From Undaria pinnatifida (Eukaryota; Sar; Phaeophyceae; Laminariales; Alariaceae), in contig JABAKD010000019.1 of assembly GCA_012845835.1 (NCBI GenBank), forward strand, positions 2,837,501 through 2,901,500: a stretch of 64,000 nt of DNA. Reading direction: 5' to 3'. This document shows positions 34,101 to 44,403 of the stretch, piece by piece. Position numbers and translations under genes: made by a program. Each line of letters opens with the position of its first letter. Within the stretch, counting starts at the first letter, position 1. The notes below the pieces were generated by a model. The model did no database searches. It saw nothing but the letters and a program-made list of their open reading frames with translations, and was not told the origin of the DNA.

Positions 34101-37100
34101 AGCCCATATTGAATATTGGGATACCCTTCCCTGCATTCTCCTGTTGACCGTAGGATTGATACGACCCGTCCCCCGCCCCCTACTGGCGCACCTCCACTGT
34201 CACCCCACCCCCTCAGGAAACCTGACCCCTCCCCTCCCGCGCCCCGCCTCGAAAGGGATGCGCGGCAAATGCGTAATTGACTAAGGCAAGCAACAAAAGA
34301 GTACCCCCCCTCCCCCCCTTCCCCTCCGACTTATCCCCCCCCCCCCCCTCCTCCGACCTAACCCCCCCCCCCCCCGACACCCCCCCCCCCCTCCTCCGAC
34401 CTACTCCCCTTCCCCCTGACCTAAACCCACTCCCACCTTCCGGCCAAGCTCATTGAGCAAAGCGTTCGTCACCCTCGGGTTCCGGTCGAGAGACAGTGAT
34501 GCCACAGGGCAGCCACGGAACGCGGCGAGCATGATGGGCGTGAGGGCTCGAAGGTCCGCCAAGCGTTGCAGGATGCGCCCCGCCGTTGCTCCGTCTAGAC
34601 TGCCGTAAGAGGGCTGGTAGCCCCCCCCTCTCATCCTCTGGCAGATGTCCTCCACTAGTATCTCCTGCTCAAGACGGGGTGCGACAGCAAGAGGGTTTCC
34701 CAGTGAATGACGCGTGCTCCGATGGGGGTGTACGAAATAAGGATTGCCGTATACCACTCTGTCCAGAAAACACAAGAAGCTCTTGGACGTTGATTTTCCT
34801 TTTTGAAAAACTTATATTCAGGACAGAGTGGTGTGTGTTGCCGTGTCTGCCAAACCTCAAGATATGCCAGATAACGCACCAAAAAGCGAAATACCAGGTA
34901 CAAAATTTTGAGGCGGTCCGCATGTGCTTTTCTCAGTAAATCCGTAATGAGCGGCGACACCGCGCTCGGGGCGTAGCCCTACCCTGTGCTAGGTTTGGGT
35001 TGGGTTGGGTGGACGGCCTCTCGTGGGTTTCGTTAAACCAAAACTTGCAAACAACAAACACAAAAAAACACCTCAGAGAATCGTACCATGTAATAATATT
35101 CGTAACCATATATTTATCTGGTATGCAATGTGCAATGTTTTCCATGACTGGTGAAAAAAAAACACGTGCCCCCTACAGAGAGGAAAGTTCCGCCGAAGCT
35201 TGGCACGCACCATCACCGCCCAGACCTCACCGGTCGATGATCCCCGGGTGGTGTTGCCCCTGTCAGTTATACTATAAAAAAAAAAAAAAATACACTCCAG
35301 CTGTGAGATCGAAGATTTCGTTGAAAGTCATACTTGCAACCTGTGTGATACTCAAATCCCGCGTATTACTGGGAGTGTGTCCTCATTAAGGATACAGGTC
35401 GGCGATTATGTATAGCACTATCCATAAGCCTACACAACGGTCACGTGACTTCGTGGTCAATTCATAGAAAGCACAATTCGATGCGCGTCGACGAGGGAAG
35501 GGCTCGAGTATTTTGGCCATAGAGGTGAAGGCGCATACCGTAGTGTGACGGGGGAAGAAGAGCCTGCCTAGTGACCCCGGGTCTGAGCTACGACTATAAT
35601 AGAGGGGGAGAAGGAGAAACAAAACTTTCAAGACCATCGAAGAGATAAGCAAAACACGAAACTGCAGCGATTACATAGCCAACAAACCACAAGGATAAAT
35701 GTTCTCGGGTTCGATTAACCTCGTTGGCCAGCTATGACCTCCAACGCTCACCCCGGTAGATAACCAATAACCTCGTCTCAGGGTGCGACGCCGTGTCTTG
35801 CGGACGAGGTGCGGCAAGGATGACTGGAAAAAACCCGTCGTGGGCATCTGCAAACTCCTTCGAGACGTCTCAACTTGCCACTCCACGTACTCTCAATGAA
35901 GTACGTGAAAAAAAAGCGGACGAAAACGAGAGCACGTCAAGTGCTAAGTTTTTTGGTCCCCAAAAAGCTGGTTGGTGCCCACAACGATTTTGTTCTAGCC
36001 ATCCTAGCGGCACCCCATCCTCAAGCAGGCCGTCTTATCTTGAGACGTGGAAACCCCTCCCGGGTCATTTGGCCAGTTAACGCCTTTTCAACCGGAAAGC
36101 CGTCTTTTTTACACGACTACTTAGAAATTGTATAGGGAACGGTTTTCGGGCCCTAAAAGGGTTAAGGGTCTGGATAATGACGGCATGTACCAACATTCCA
36201 TACACCGTAACAGATCGCGACCTAGATCATCTTTAGACCACATGGGTGGCGTTATGAGCTGTCGTGGAAGAGCTGTGCCCTACTGGTCCCCCCCGAAAAA
36301 CTTCATCTACGTGTTTCAGATCATGATACCAATATATTTGACCAGGGAAACACGCAGATGTAGTGTGTTTCTATGTGACCTGTCGGATGTGGGCAGCTGT
36401 ATAGCCCCTGTTGCTGTTCTCGCATTACCTCATCGTCCGAATCCAGCTCGTGGTTACAACACAGGCCCCAGGCCGCAACAACTCTGGGGCAGGTAGAACA
36501 ACTCAGGGAACTTTAGACTAAAACAAAAACAGTTCAAAGAACTGATACAATTCATATCATATCACCTGGAAAAAAAAAATAAGAGTTACCCGTCGAAGTT
36601 ATCAACAAAGTATCAAGACGAACATCACACGGTCCATACGTTTCTGTTCGGAGCGGCGTGGCAGCACTAGACCAGAAAGCAAAGCGAAATAATTAAAAAA
36701 ATCAGGTGCGAAAATGTCATTACAGTATCACGCATCAGCCACGGCAGCAAACGTCCAACAGTAGCATGCAGCAGCAACGGCAGCAGTGGTGCCCAATGGC
36801 ATCAGGCATCAAGCATCAGTCACGCCAGAAGCAACGCCCAACAACGGCATTCATTAGGGGACGGAAAACAACTAGTATGAAGTGTGCTATCAATATCAAT
36901 AGTAACGCCTTCACAGCTAAAAATCCTTTTGGGGGGATAAATTTACTTGAAGTTAGTATAGGGAGGGATTTTGGGGGTATAAAGGGGCAGCATTATAAGC
37001 CATCCGACGACCAAAGCGTCAACGGATGTAGAGCAAGTCTCCCCCCAAGAGCCCGCCTTAGGACATCTACCCCGTCTAGCATATCTGCCAAAGCGCCATG

Positions 37101-40100
37101 CACCAGCCACGCTAGCAGTGGCCAGTGACGTCATGCCCTCTCTCACCTGCAGGGTAGACACCACCGCCTTCGGTGCCGAAGACGCGACAGCACCATCTCC
37201 GCTCCCATCCCCTCCCCCCGACAGCCTCGCAAGCCGCTGCATCCTCACAGCCGCCGCACGGTCTTCGCTCGCGCCTCCCCCCCCCGCCCCAACTCCCGCC
37301 CCCTCCCCGTCGTCTCCACCTCCGGCTGCCCCAAGGGCACCGCCCCCACCGAGCACATGCCCGGCTCCAGGGGGGGCCGCAACGGCAACACCTCCCATGT
37401 TCGGGAGCCCCATTGGGTTGGCGAAACCAGCACCGCCGTGCTGAAAAGCGGGGGGCATACCTTGCGCGAATGCGGCAGGGTTAACGCCTGCCGCTCCGGG
37501 AAGAGGCTGCTGGGGGTCACCCTCCCCATCTTCCGGCTGGCCATTACCATCGTCCCATTCACCGACACCCTCGTCTTCCCCATCCTCCCCTGCACCGCCA
37601 CCCCCACCCCCCCCTCCTCCTCCTCCTGCCCCCAGGATCGCGCCGGGAAACGGAAAGCCGCCAAGCCCTAACCCGCCCCCCTCCTCGTTCTCAGCCTCCT
37701 CCTCCCCCTCCTCCCCTCCGTTCATCGCGTCCCACATCTGATAAGGGTTTTCCATTCCATGGTTTCCAGCGTCCTCTTCGTCCTCGTCGCTTCCCTGCCC
37801 CTCCCCGTCCGATCCATCCCCTCCACCCCATCCACCGCCTTCGCCAACACCCGCCCCCCGCCCCCCCCACCCCCGCCCCCTTCCTCCGTGAGGAAATCCA
37901 CGCCCTCCTGCTTGCGGAACGCCTCCCAGACCTCTGCCGGTACCACCTCCACCCCTACCTCCAACCCCACCCGCAACAACACCCCCACCACCAACCCCGA
38001 CCCCACCCCTACCCCCGCCCCTACCTCTACCCCTACCCCCATCCCCGCGGCCACGCCCACCCCGTCCATAAACGCCTCCAGGGTATCCTCCTCTTCCACC
38101 TCTGCTGCCGCCGACCCAACCCCCTGCGTTTTCCTCCGAGGGCATGCCGCCCTTGCCCTGCTTGATGCCACCCGAACCGCTGGCATCGTGGGAAGGGTGA
38201 GAAAGCAAAGCGCAGGTGGGAGGTTTTCAACCTCTTGGGGGGGGTTCAACGTTTTAACGTGGCAGGTAGCACGGGCGCGAGTGAGGAGAGGGGTGGTGAT
38301 AGCTTCGGTGGGGTGTGGTGGAGTAAGGTGGGGCGGGCCATCCCGCCTTCCCTCGCTCCCCCTGCCGTCCCTGCCGCTCGATACAAAATCCTCCCCCCTG
38401 CCTTTTCCTTGGCACATAAAATAGTTAGCCTCGGTTGGCACTAACTCTGTGAAATCATACCCATCACTGCGTGAGCTAGACAACCAACGTACCGTTTGTT
38501 TTTTCCTTTCTTTTGGCGGTTACCATGATGGGTATCGAGTTACATCATATTGTGCGGGGTGGAGAACCCTAACTCCGCACAAGAGGAATGATCGCATAAC
38601 GTAGTGAATATGGTAAGGCACCCACGAGGCAGTTACATTGTAATACCCATTGCTGTCTCTGGAATGGCCACACCAGAAACAAAGTAACTCATTGGCGCTG
38701 TCATCCATAAGCAAAAAAGTAGGCCCAAGGTGCCCAAGTCAGTCTTAAGAGCGGTTCTTGGAAGGATGCAGTTCACCCTTTATGCGACTCGCCGAACATC
38801 TCACGGCGCTTCGCGCTTGGTGCGAGCAATGTCTACCTGGTTGGTGAAAACCCGACGTGCTCCGTCCCGGCATAGTAGGGATGCGAGGGTTTATGGTCAT
38901 ACGACTACGGCCATGCACAAACTGACTCCCCTCCCTCCTCACGACTAAACCAAGCAACAAATGAGTACGCCCCGCCCCCCTTCCTCCTCCCCCCTCCCTC
39001 CCTTCCGATGCAACTCCCCCTGCTTCTCACTCCCCGGCCCCTCCTGCCAACTAGCCAAATTCACCCACACGGCAGTGCCCACCTTAACTGCACCGTCAGC
39101 CGTATTTTCGGGCAAAAGGCCGACTCCAGTCCGATGCATCCCCTCCCCCCCCCCTTCCTTCCTACCAGAAAACCGTACATAATGAGAATTAGCATTGCCT
39201 ACCTGAACTGCACCATCAGCCTCCCCCTTGGGCAAAGGCCAATGCTCTCCACCGTGACCTCTCCTAGCTCTTCAGCCGCGAAGGCGCGCCCGGGGGGTGG
39301 GAAGGGGCAGCGCAACTCTAACTCCTTGCCCTGCACCTTTCCTGTGGATGCGGTTGTTTTAGTTTTAGTTTTGGCTTTGGTTTTAGCTTCTCAGTTTTAG
39401 TTTTACAGTAGTTTTTAGTTGTTGTGGTCATGTGCGTTTCGTGTGGCGGTTACCTAGTTGCGACTGTGGTAGTTGTGGTTTTAGCTGTGTTGGTTCTCAA
39501 TGTGGTTGTAGCTACTGTTGCTGCTATGGTTGTTGACTACCACATGGATTTTCGTCACCACAAGTCCATGAACCACATTCTATATTCCGTACCAGTATAC
39601 AGTACCTGGCTTGCCAGAACACATTATACCAGGCACCCAGTACAAATCACACCACATATTCCGTATACACCAAGTATGCACTACCATCGGAGTATTCTTT
39701 ATGCCATAGACTTTGTTGCTGCTGTGTTCTCGGTACCTTGGGAGGCCACCCGCGGCAGTTCTCTGGCCTCTCAGACTACTGTCAGCTCTTCTTTGCCGAC
39801 GAGAAAAATGTTTTTGCCAGACCGATCCCTAGACTGGTTTGTTGTTTTCCTCGTTTTCCATTTTTCCTTTCTTGTTTTCGAACCTGCTTGTTCTGCGCAC
39901 ACAGCGAAATGACTGCAGAAACCAAGCTCCGACACCCACATTACCTGCGTACCGCGAGCACAGCAGAACAGCCTGTACAGAGCAGCAAAGCGCATACCGC
40001 AGTGCGGTCGTGTCGACCAGACAGCAGAGTGGACAACGCAAACCAGCAGCAAATAACAAGTGTTTGACCAAGATCTACTTGCATGTACGTACGAGTATTT

Positions 40101-43100
40101 CGGTGTCAATTCTCCCAGCTGTTTGTTTTCTTCGTTGTTATTTGTGTTCTTTGAAAACAAATTGCGTAATTAAGCCACCAACATCGAATAACCTGGATTT
40201 TTTCCAAGTACCGCCGACACCCACTGTAGTCCTGTGACGGACCGCTGTCTAGACGTAATATACATACATGCTATTAGAACATAAGGTGTGACTGAAGTGA
40301 CCTACAATAGCTGTCTCTTTGCCGCCACTTCAACCACATGTTCCACGCTGCTGTGTGTATTTTTTAGTAATAAACCGATTCCACCCCTCGACATTTAGGC
40401 CATCCAGTGCCCGTGTCAATGCGTTATCCTAGAGAGAAAGAGCCAAAAGCTCTGTAGTCACGAACTTCGAGACAGACATGTACATCGCAAGTAATTCTGA
40501 AAAACAATATGCCAAGTACACACGGTATAATCATGCATGCGGCATCCGGGCTTCTTTCCTGGAGCATGGCGGCGAGACTCTTGGCATTGTCAAGTCGCCA
40601 TTTTGCACCTACATTCAAGCGTGAACCTCTGTCCGCTTCACATAGCTTGTTGTTTTTTTGTTCCTTCCTGAGCGAGCGTAGCGCGTGGCAACTGCCGCCC
40701 GCGGAGCGAAGCCCCTTGTAACCGATTACCATATTCACAGGGACCACCCGGCAGACTGAACTAATCTCTCACCGGCGCTGGGTTCGTTGGACTGAAGCCA
40801 GTTCACCACCTCCAGGAGCGAAGCCGCACCTCTAAAAGTGCTCGTCACAGAGGTACCGTCGGGAAGACGCATCGCCACGACGGCCTAAAAGCGATCAAAT
40901 GGGACATTGGATATGGAACTTGGGACATGGGACATATATAAAATATGGAACATAGGACATACGATATAGAACATGGAATATAGGATATGAAACATGGGAC
41001 ATAGGATATGGAACATGGGACATGGAACATTGGAGACACGGAACGCCGATAAAAAAGCACGCATGTTGTAGTCTAAGGCTACCCTATGGTCTACCAGGTA
41101 CTGCACTTAGTAGTATTAAAACATTCCTCTGAAACACTTACCACGCGTTTCTATTGCTCGACGATCCAAAAAGCGTTCAAGCTCAAACTTCGAAATCCCA
41201 AAATCCCGAACGAAAAATTACCAAACCCAGACATAAACCCCAACACCAATATCCAAAAGACAACAACACGGTAGGCGCCCGACTTGACGCACCACCACGA
41301 GCCGCAGCTGCCAATCCCCCCCCGCCCCCTCTCCTCAGCCAGCAATAGCTGATAGGGCTGGGTTGTATGGGAGAAGCTCACAAAACGGCATGCTGGAATA
41401 GCGTGGGCGCGCAGCCGAGAAAGTATGGAAAGATATAGGAGGCATAAGAAGAAGATATACTGCCCACAGAGAAGTTTGGGGGGAACAAGAAAGACGGAAA
41501 ATAAGGAATACAAGTACGGGACAGAGGGAACCAAGAAAACATACTGTCCATAGAGGAGCTTGGGGGTAGAAGGATCAACAAAAAGAAGAAAAAAAAGGAT
41601 AGAAGTAAGAGACAGGCTAGCGCTAATTGAGAAGGTGAAAGAGGAAGAACATTTAGCGATACCTGGTATACAAGGCGTTGAGATAAGAGGTGGGAGTGGA
41701 AACATATTGGCACGGCCCAACGGACTACGTGAAACGCTGAGCCGCGATTTCGTATAGGGGACCTGGACCTGCCAGAAAGAACAAAGGGTATACCTGTAGT
41801 CGAGTGGACGAGGAAGAAGGCGCACGCAGGTGCCCTTGTGGCCAAGCATAATTGTGTATAGCTCACATAGTGGGAGAATGTGAGCTGCACAAGGAGGAGC
41901 GGGATGTAACAAGCAGGAGATGGGTACAATAGACGGGTGCAACATGAAGAAGTCTGGTACACTAGATGGTAGCGAGAAAACGACCGCTATCCTAGGACAA
42001 AGATGGCGATCACATACGAACCAATAAGTAAGATAAGCAAAACGTTTTCATATAGTTTCCATGTACTGGTATTCTGTGGAAGAAACGCATTTGAGCGCCC
42101 ACACGTTGGAGGCATCTGTGATTGGAGTAGAAACCGTGATCCGTCTCAAACGGGATGCGCGGTCAACGGGTGAACAACAGCGGCAAGAAATAAATGAGTA
42201 CGCCTTCCCCGCCCGCCCCCCTCCTCCCTTCCCCCTTCCGCCCCCACGTCACCCGCCCCCGCCACCTCCCCCCACCACCCCGCCCCGCCCCCTTTCCTAC
42301 CTCCGGTTGACCTCCTGTCGCCTCTGCTCCAGCGACACTCGGAGCGCTTGCAGCGGCCCCTGCCCCGCTGCCCCCACCACTACCGCCGCTGCTGCCCTCA
42401 CCGTGGGCGACAGGTCTGGCATTACCCTTCCGCATCTTGGCATCGTCGCGTTGCTCCTTCCATATCGCCAGCTCCTGGGACAGGAATAATTGAAAGGCGC
42501 AGTACAGCAAGAGGAGGGTTTCGTGAAGAGATGGGTGGTATGTGCACTTCCCATATCGCGGGCTCCTGACATAGGAAGGAACGAGAGGTTTGCACAGCAT
42601 AAAGATGGCACAAATGTCCATAGAAACCTTGCGCAACAGGATAAAGGTTCCTGCCGTCAAGCTGTCTGAGTTGGTGAGTGGTGGACGATGTAGCTGTTGT
42701 TATTCTGACGTTAGCTCATCGTCACGCCAATAACCCGTGGTCACACGGCGCAAGCTTCGCCAATCCTTGAGTCGGGGAAAGGCCTCGCCAGCAAAAATAA
42801 CACAGAACAACACATAACATATAAAACGGCATTTTGGATTGGATGGTGCTTGTCGGAAACGCGGATATTTGTTGAGGTACAACAGACAGCGTAGTGATAT
42901 AGTGGAACCCTCGTTAGGAACTCGTGCAGCAGGATGTTAGAAACTGTCCGCAACATGTGTGCGTTGGCGGGATGGGGTGGGATGGTCAGTGTGATGTGGT
43001 GTAGTGTATAGTATGGGATGGTCAGTGTGGTGTGGTGTAGTGTATAATATGGGACGGGGTGGGGTGGGGTGGGGTGGGGTGGGGTGGGGTGAGGTGGGGT

Positions 43101-44403
43101 GGGGTGGGGTGGGGTGGGGTGGGGTGGGGTGGGGTGGGGTGGGGTGGGATGGGGTGGGGTTGGGGTGTGGTGGGGTGGCGTGGCCAGGTGTGGTGTAGAA
43201 TGGGGTGGTCGGGTGTGGTGGGGTGTGGTGGGGTGTGGTGAGGTGTGGTGGGGTGTGGTGTGCCGTGGTGTGGTGTGCCGTGGCGTGGAGTACCGCGGCG
43301 TGGTGCGGTGTGCTGCGGTGTGCTGTGCTGCGTTGTGGGGTCTATTACCCCCCCCTTCCTCTTAAGTTCCCTTCTCCTCTCTCGCGTGCCCCCTTTCCTC
43401 TCTCCACACACCTGTTGGCGCCGCCGCTTTGCGTCCCCCCTTAACTGCTTGGTCTGCTTAGCTTCCTGCTGGCGCTGCTTGTCGAATACGCGTTGTCTCT
43501 CTTCCGCTTCGGTCGCTCGCCTGCAAACGTGTATCGTCGTATATAATGCGTACAACAGTGGAGTATCGCGTTTAAAGCAGTAGGCTATTGTATCACAACA
43601 GTGAGATATCGTGGCAAAAGAGCAGGATGTTGCAGCACACCAGTAGGATACTGCCGTACAACAACAGCATGGTATTGTAGCGCAACAGTACAACAACAGC
43701 ATAGTATTGTAGCAGAACACCAGTAGGATCGTATATAGCAATGAAACAGCAGTAGCGTATTGTCAGCAGTAGGATATCGTAGTGCAACAGCAGTAGGGTG
43801 TTGAAGGGCAACACCAGCAGTATAACCTATCGTATATACCTGAGTACATACCCGAGTACGACCCAAACAACCAGGGGTTCGATACCCGGGTGGTCATTGT
43901 AAAAACACGACGCACGTGTTTCTGTCCGGAGCAAACATAAATACAAGGCCCCGACAACCTCTCAGATCTCCAACCTGAAAAAAGCCTATTTCCAACTCCG
44001 TACATACCCTACTCTATAACAGTACTCACCGCGATGGAACACTCGGGCCCGCGGGAGGTAACGGCGGTACTGATTCCAAAAAGCCCTCGCCGCCACCGCC
44101 GCCCCCACTCCCACCCCCACCGCCAACCCTTCCCCCCGACACCGAGGCCGGCTTAGCTCTAGCAGGCTCCGAAACGCTCCCCCCCGGACCGCCACCGCCA
44201 CTGCCACCGCGTGTTGGAGTTGTACGTGCGCTCGGCGTTATGTTGATTCTAAGAGCGGCGTTATCGTCGCCGAGGGAAGCAGAAGGAGGCGGTGGTTGAG
44301 CGGGCAAAGGAGGCGGATCTGCTCCGTCCCAGCTGAGGATCATGGCCGCGGCTCGGTCTACGTTCCCGTTGGAAGATGCAAGGGCGACTTCCGCGGCGTG
44401 TTT
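27917..44403 (-). CDS. UBA-like / coiled-coil / UBX / Gly-rich / leucine-rich-repeat protein (11 exons found; 5' end missing)
   Basis: Exons, in transcription order: 44030-44403, 43412-43520, 42301-42474, 40773-40884, 39203-39341, 37147-38179, 34437-34664, 32762-32872, 29742-30431, 28836-29031, 27917-28148. All junctions proposed are GT-AG and phases agree, except between exons 9 and 10 (phase 0 out, phase 1 in), where an exon or base is unresolved. About 1130 residues: UBA-like half 1-27; Pro/Gly-rich to 125; charged coiled coil 126-177; UBX ~220-302; Gly/Arg/acidic region 303-647; LRRs ~660-1110. UBX proteins bind Cdc48/p97 and UBA domains bind ubiquitin, so an adaptor role in ubiquitin-dependent extraction or degradation is inferred. 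The first UBA half with the start codon was not found upstream. The final exon may end at TAG 27917-27919 or splice at an overlapping GTAGGT. Confidence 0.78.
28225..28560. repeat. Dispersed repeat family R2, reverse copy in intron
   Basis: Reverse complement of 38575-38935 over more than 300 bases, including 'ggccgtagtcgtatgatcat', 'gcgccgtgagatgttcggcg' and 'actccagagacaacaatggg'. Despite the coordinates it lies in the intron between exons 10 and 11 of the UBX gene. Confidence 0.88.
28685..28820. repeat. tRNA-derived SINE family, partial copy
   Basis: 'gcgaatcctccctagtgcatactcgt' region, 'gggacttttttcttg' and 'gcgtgagttag' match the SINE at 33310-33420. Confidence 0.7.
28836..29031 (-). 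CDS. UBX-LRR gene, exon 10: leucine-rich repeats
   Basis: 64 full codons between split codons: ISRLVNLQSLSLAMVPAFDD, later LRVLNLNGTSVS and LADLSLAYT. The strong acceptor (TTTATTTTCAATCGCTTATCGCAG region) gives phase 1, which does not match exon 9. Donor AA|GTAAGT in phase 2. Confidence 0.8.
29400..29720. repeat. Intronic ~85-94-bp degenerate tandem repeat
   Basis: 'aaaacgcctc'-like cores recur at about 29417, 29502, 29596 and 29690, each after a 'gtctgtacc/gtctctact' block. It abuts the exon 9 end. Confidence 0.65.
29742..30431 (-). CDS. UBX-LRR gene, exon 9: leucine-rich repeats with Gly-rich insert
   Basis: 230 codons. LRRs such as LIHLDLTGCVGVTDAGVAHL and LESLRLEGLPELSDDGLDAL, then an insert with PPGSGHVLGGSGAL and Gly-rich sequence, then LSVLSVAGCVRVTNEGLARI and LTRLDLEGCKG. 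Acceptor CCCAG. The donor is uncertain: GTCGGG at 29741, or GTGACG about 6 bases later. A copy of its first bases is in the upstream intron at ~30600-30635. Confidence 0.75.
30950..31010. repeat. SINE tail fragment
   Basis: 'ggagaagggaagaaactgt' and 'gaccactgcttgtccagaag' match 33479-33520. Confidence 0.6.
32762..32872 (-). CDS. UBX-LRR gene, exon 8: leucine-rich repeat
   Basis: 37 codons, phase 0 both sides: VSLTSLSLAHDDMITQEGI, ETLVGLRALVSLDVTGCK. One and a half LRRs in register with exons 7 and 9. Donor AAG|GTAAAG. A copy of the exon end lies ~222 bp downstream, near 32535-32590. Confidence 0.82.
32935..33249. repeat. 30-bp tandem repeat, about 10 copies
   Basis: 'acagcggacagatcatga' recurs every 30 bp (for example 32952 and 32982). 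Read on the minus strand the period is 10 residues (HDLSAVDDLD-like), open over more than 100 codons, but it lies in the intron between exons 7 and 8. Two or three more units are at 33560-33640, beyond an inserted SINE. Confidence 0.9.
33250..33545 (+). mobile_element. tRNA-derived SINE inserted in the 30-bp array
   Basis: The head carries a pol III A box-like TGGCGTATCAGG (33264-33275) and a B box GAGTTCGAATCC (33308-33319). A conserved body shared with 28685-28820 and 30950-31010 follows, and the end is TA-rich 'tatatatataataatagat'. Array units flank it on both sides, with 'atagat' at both edges as a possible short target duplication. It is not a functional tRNA: the acceptor stem cannot be formed. 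Confidence 0.72.
33733..34096. repeat. 182-bp tandem duplication, nearly identical
   Basis: Units 33733-33914 and 33915-34096 differ at about one position in my reading (caggtggacat versus caggtgaacat). A recent duplication inside the exon 7-8 intron. Confidence 0.92.
34437..34664 (-). CDS. UBX-LRR gene, exon 7: start of leucine-rich repeats
   Basis: 76 codons, phase 0 both sides: EILVEDICQRM, later LQRLADLRALTPIMLAAF and CPVASLSLDRNPRVTNALL, an AMN1/cysteine-containing LRR pattern. Donor AAG|GTGGGA. Confidence 0.75.
35272..35400. repeat. Dispersed repeat family R1, copy
   Basis: 'acactccagctgtgagatcg', 'gtgtgatactc', 'cctcattaaggata'. Preceded by an A run. Confidence 0.8.
37147..38179 (-). 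CDS. UBX-LRR gene, exon 6: glycine-rich disordered region
   Basis: 344 codons in an uninterrupted frame. An RGG/Gly-rich part is followed by an acidic block (DGEGQGSDEDEEDAG, GGEEGEEEAENEEGG) and then a part with PPGAGHVLGGGGAL, a motif that returns in exon 9. Phase-2 entry gives AG|C (Ser). The exon ends CTG CAG|GTGAGA. All three frames are open over much of it because of the GC-rich repeats; this frame is chosen because it spans the whole exon and fits both splice phases. Confidence 0.65.
38570..38985. repeat. Dispersed repeat families R2 and R3 joined, C-tailed
   Basis: The R2 block (38575-38920) runs straight into 'aagcaacaaatgagtac' (R3, 38950-38970) and then a C-rich tract. This suggests that R2 and R3 are parts of one longer element ending in cytosines. 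Confidence 0.75.
39203..39341 (-). CDS. UBX-LRR gene, exon 5: UBX domain, second half
   Basis: Enters in phase 1 and reads KVQGKELELRCPFPPPGRAF, then AAEELGEVTVESIGLCPRG and RLMVQF, matching the beta-strand, loop and final-strand pattern of UBX. The loop that in classical UBX domains is Phe-Pro-Arg is here F-P-P-P-G-R, so p97 binding may be altered. Donor AG|GTAGGC in phase 2. A copy of its last ~40 bases lies downstream at ~39070-39115. Confidence 0.83.
39355..39420. repeat. TTTTAG-rich simple repeat
   Basis: 'ttttagttttagttttggct' and similar units, immediately upstream (in transcription) of exon 5 acceptor at 39341. Confidence 0.75.
40773..40884 (-). CDS. UBX-LRR gene, exon 4: UBX domain, first half
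   Basis: Reads AVVAMRLPDGTSVTSTFRG and then a helix ending NWLQSNEPSA. The RLPDG turn followed by TxTF is the signature opening of UBX domains. Acceptor TTTTAG, donor G|GTGAGA in phase 1. Confidence 0.85.
40898..41035. repeat. GGGACAT/GGAACAT short-unit array
   Basis: About 14 units of 7-14 bases ('atgggacatggaacat') directly upstream of the exon 4 acceptor. Confidence 0.85.
42140..42200. repeat. Dispersed element R3 downstream of exon 3 donor
   Basis: Minus-strand reading after a G-rich tract is GTACTCATTTATTTCTTGCC followed by CATCCCGTTTGAGACGG. The same element lies after the exon 7 donor (34240-34305) and after exon 11 (27828-27890). Confidence 0.75.
42301..42474 (-). CDS. UBX-LRR gene, exon 3: end of coiled coil and Gly/Ala linker
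   Basis: 58 codons: ELAIWKEQRDDAKMRKG, then a Ser/Gly/Ala-rich linker. Acceptor TCCCAG, donor GAG|GTAGGA, phase 0 on both sides. An exon-start copy is present in the upstream intron at ~42548-42575. Confidence 0.72.
43045..43330. repeat. (GGGGT)n and GTGGT-rich array
   Basis: About 20 near-perfect GGGGT units at 43053-43150, grading into 'gtggtgtggtgggg' variants to 43330, inside the intron between exons 2 and 3. Transcript strand is C-rich. Confidence 0.92.
43412..43520 (-). CDS. UBX-LRR gene, exon 2: coiled coil
   Basis: Phase-2 entry restores an Arg codon (CG|G). Reads 36 residues dominated by Arg, Lys, Gln and Glu (RATEAEERQRVFDKQRQQEA...), typical of the helix between UBA and UBX in SAKS1/UBXN1-type proteins. 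Ends CAG|GTGTGT in phase 0. Confidence 0.78.
43556..43830. repeat. Degenerate ~21-27-bp array
   Basis: Repeated 'cagcagtagg.tattgta.cgcaaca' units between exons 1 and 2 of the UBX gene. Confidence 0.7.
44030..44403 (-). CDS. UBX-LRR gene, exon 1 found: UBA-like segment
   Basis: The acceptor 'ccctcag' precedes AAACAC. The reading 'HAAEVALASSNGNVDRAAAM' followed by ILSWDG fits helices 2-3 of a UBA domain (A..AL..S.GNVDRAA..IL). The rest is Pro-rich then Gly/Ser-rich. The exon ends CG|GTGAGT in phase 2. A decayed copy of its first ~60 bases lies in the upstream intron at about 44475-44535. Confidence 0.75.

Noticed and set aside
36943-38483. Overlapping long frames on both strands at 37.1-38.5 kb
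   Set aside because: GC-rich Gly/Pro repeats keep several frames open. Only the minus frame that fits both splice phases of exon 6 was kept.
43022-43741. 239-codon minus-strand frame over the GGGGT array
   Set aside because: Most of it is the pentamer repeat read in frame (TPPHPT...); only the part at 43412-43520 is a supported exon.
43865-43890. Possible tRNA T arm 'ggggttcgatacccggg'
   Set aside because: The stem does not pair as a tRNA T arm and no A box lies at the right distance.
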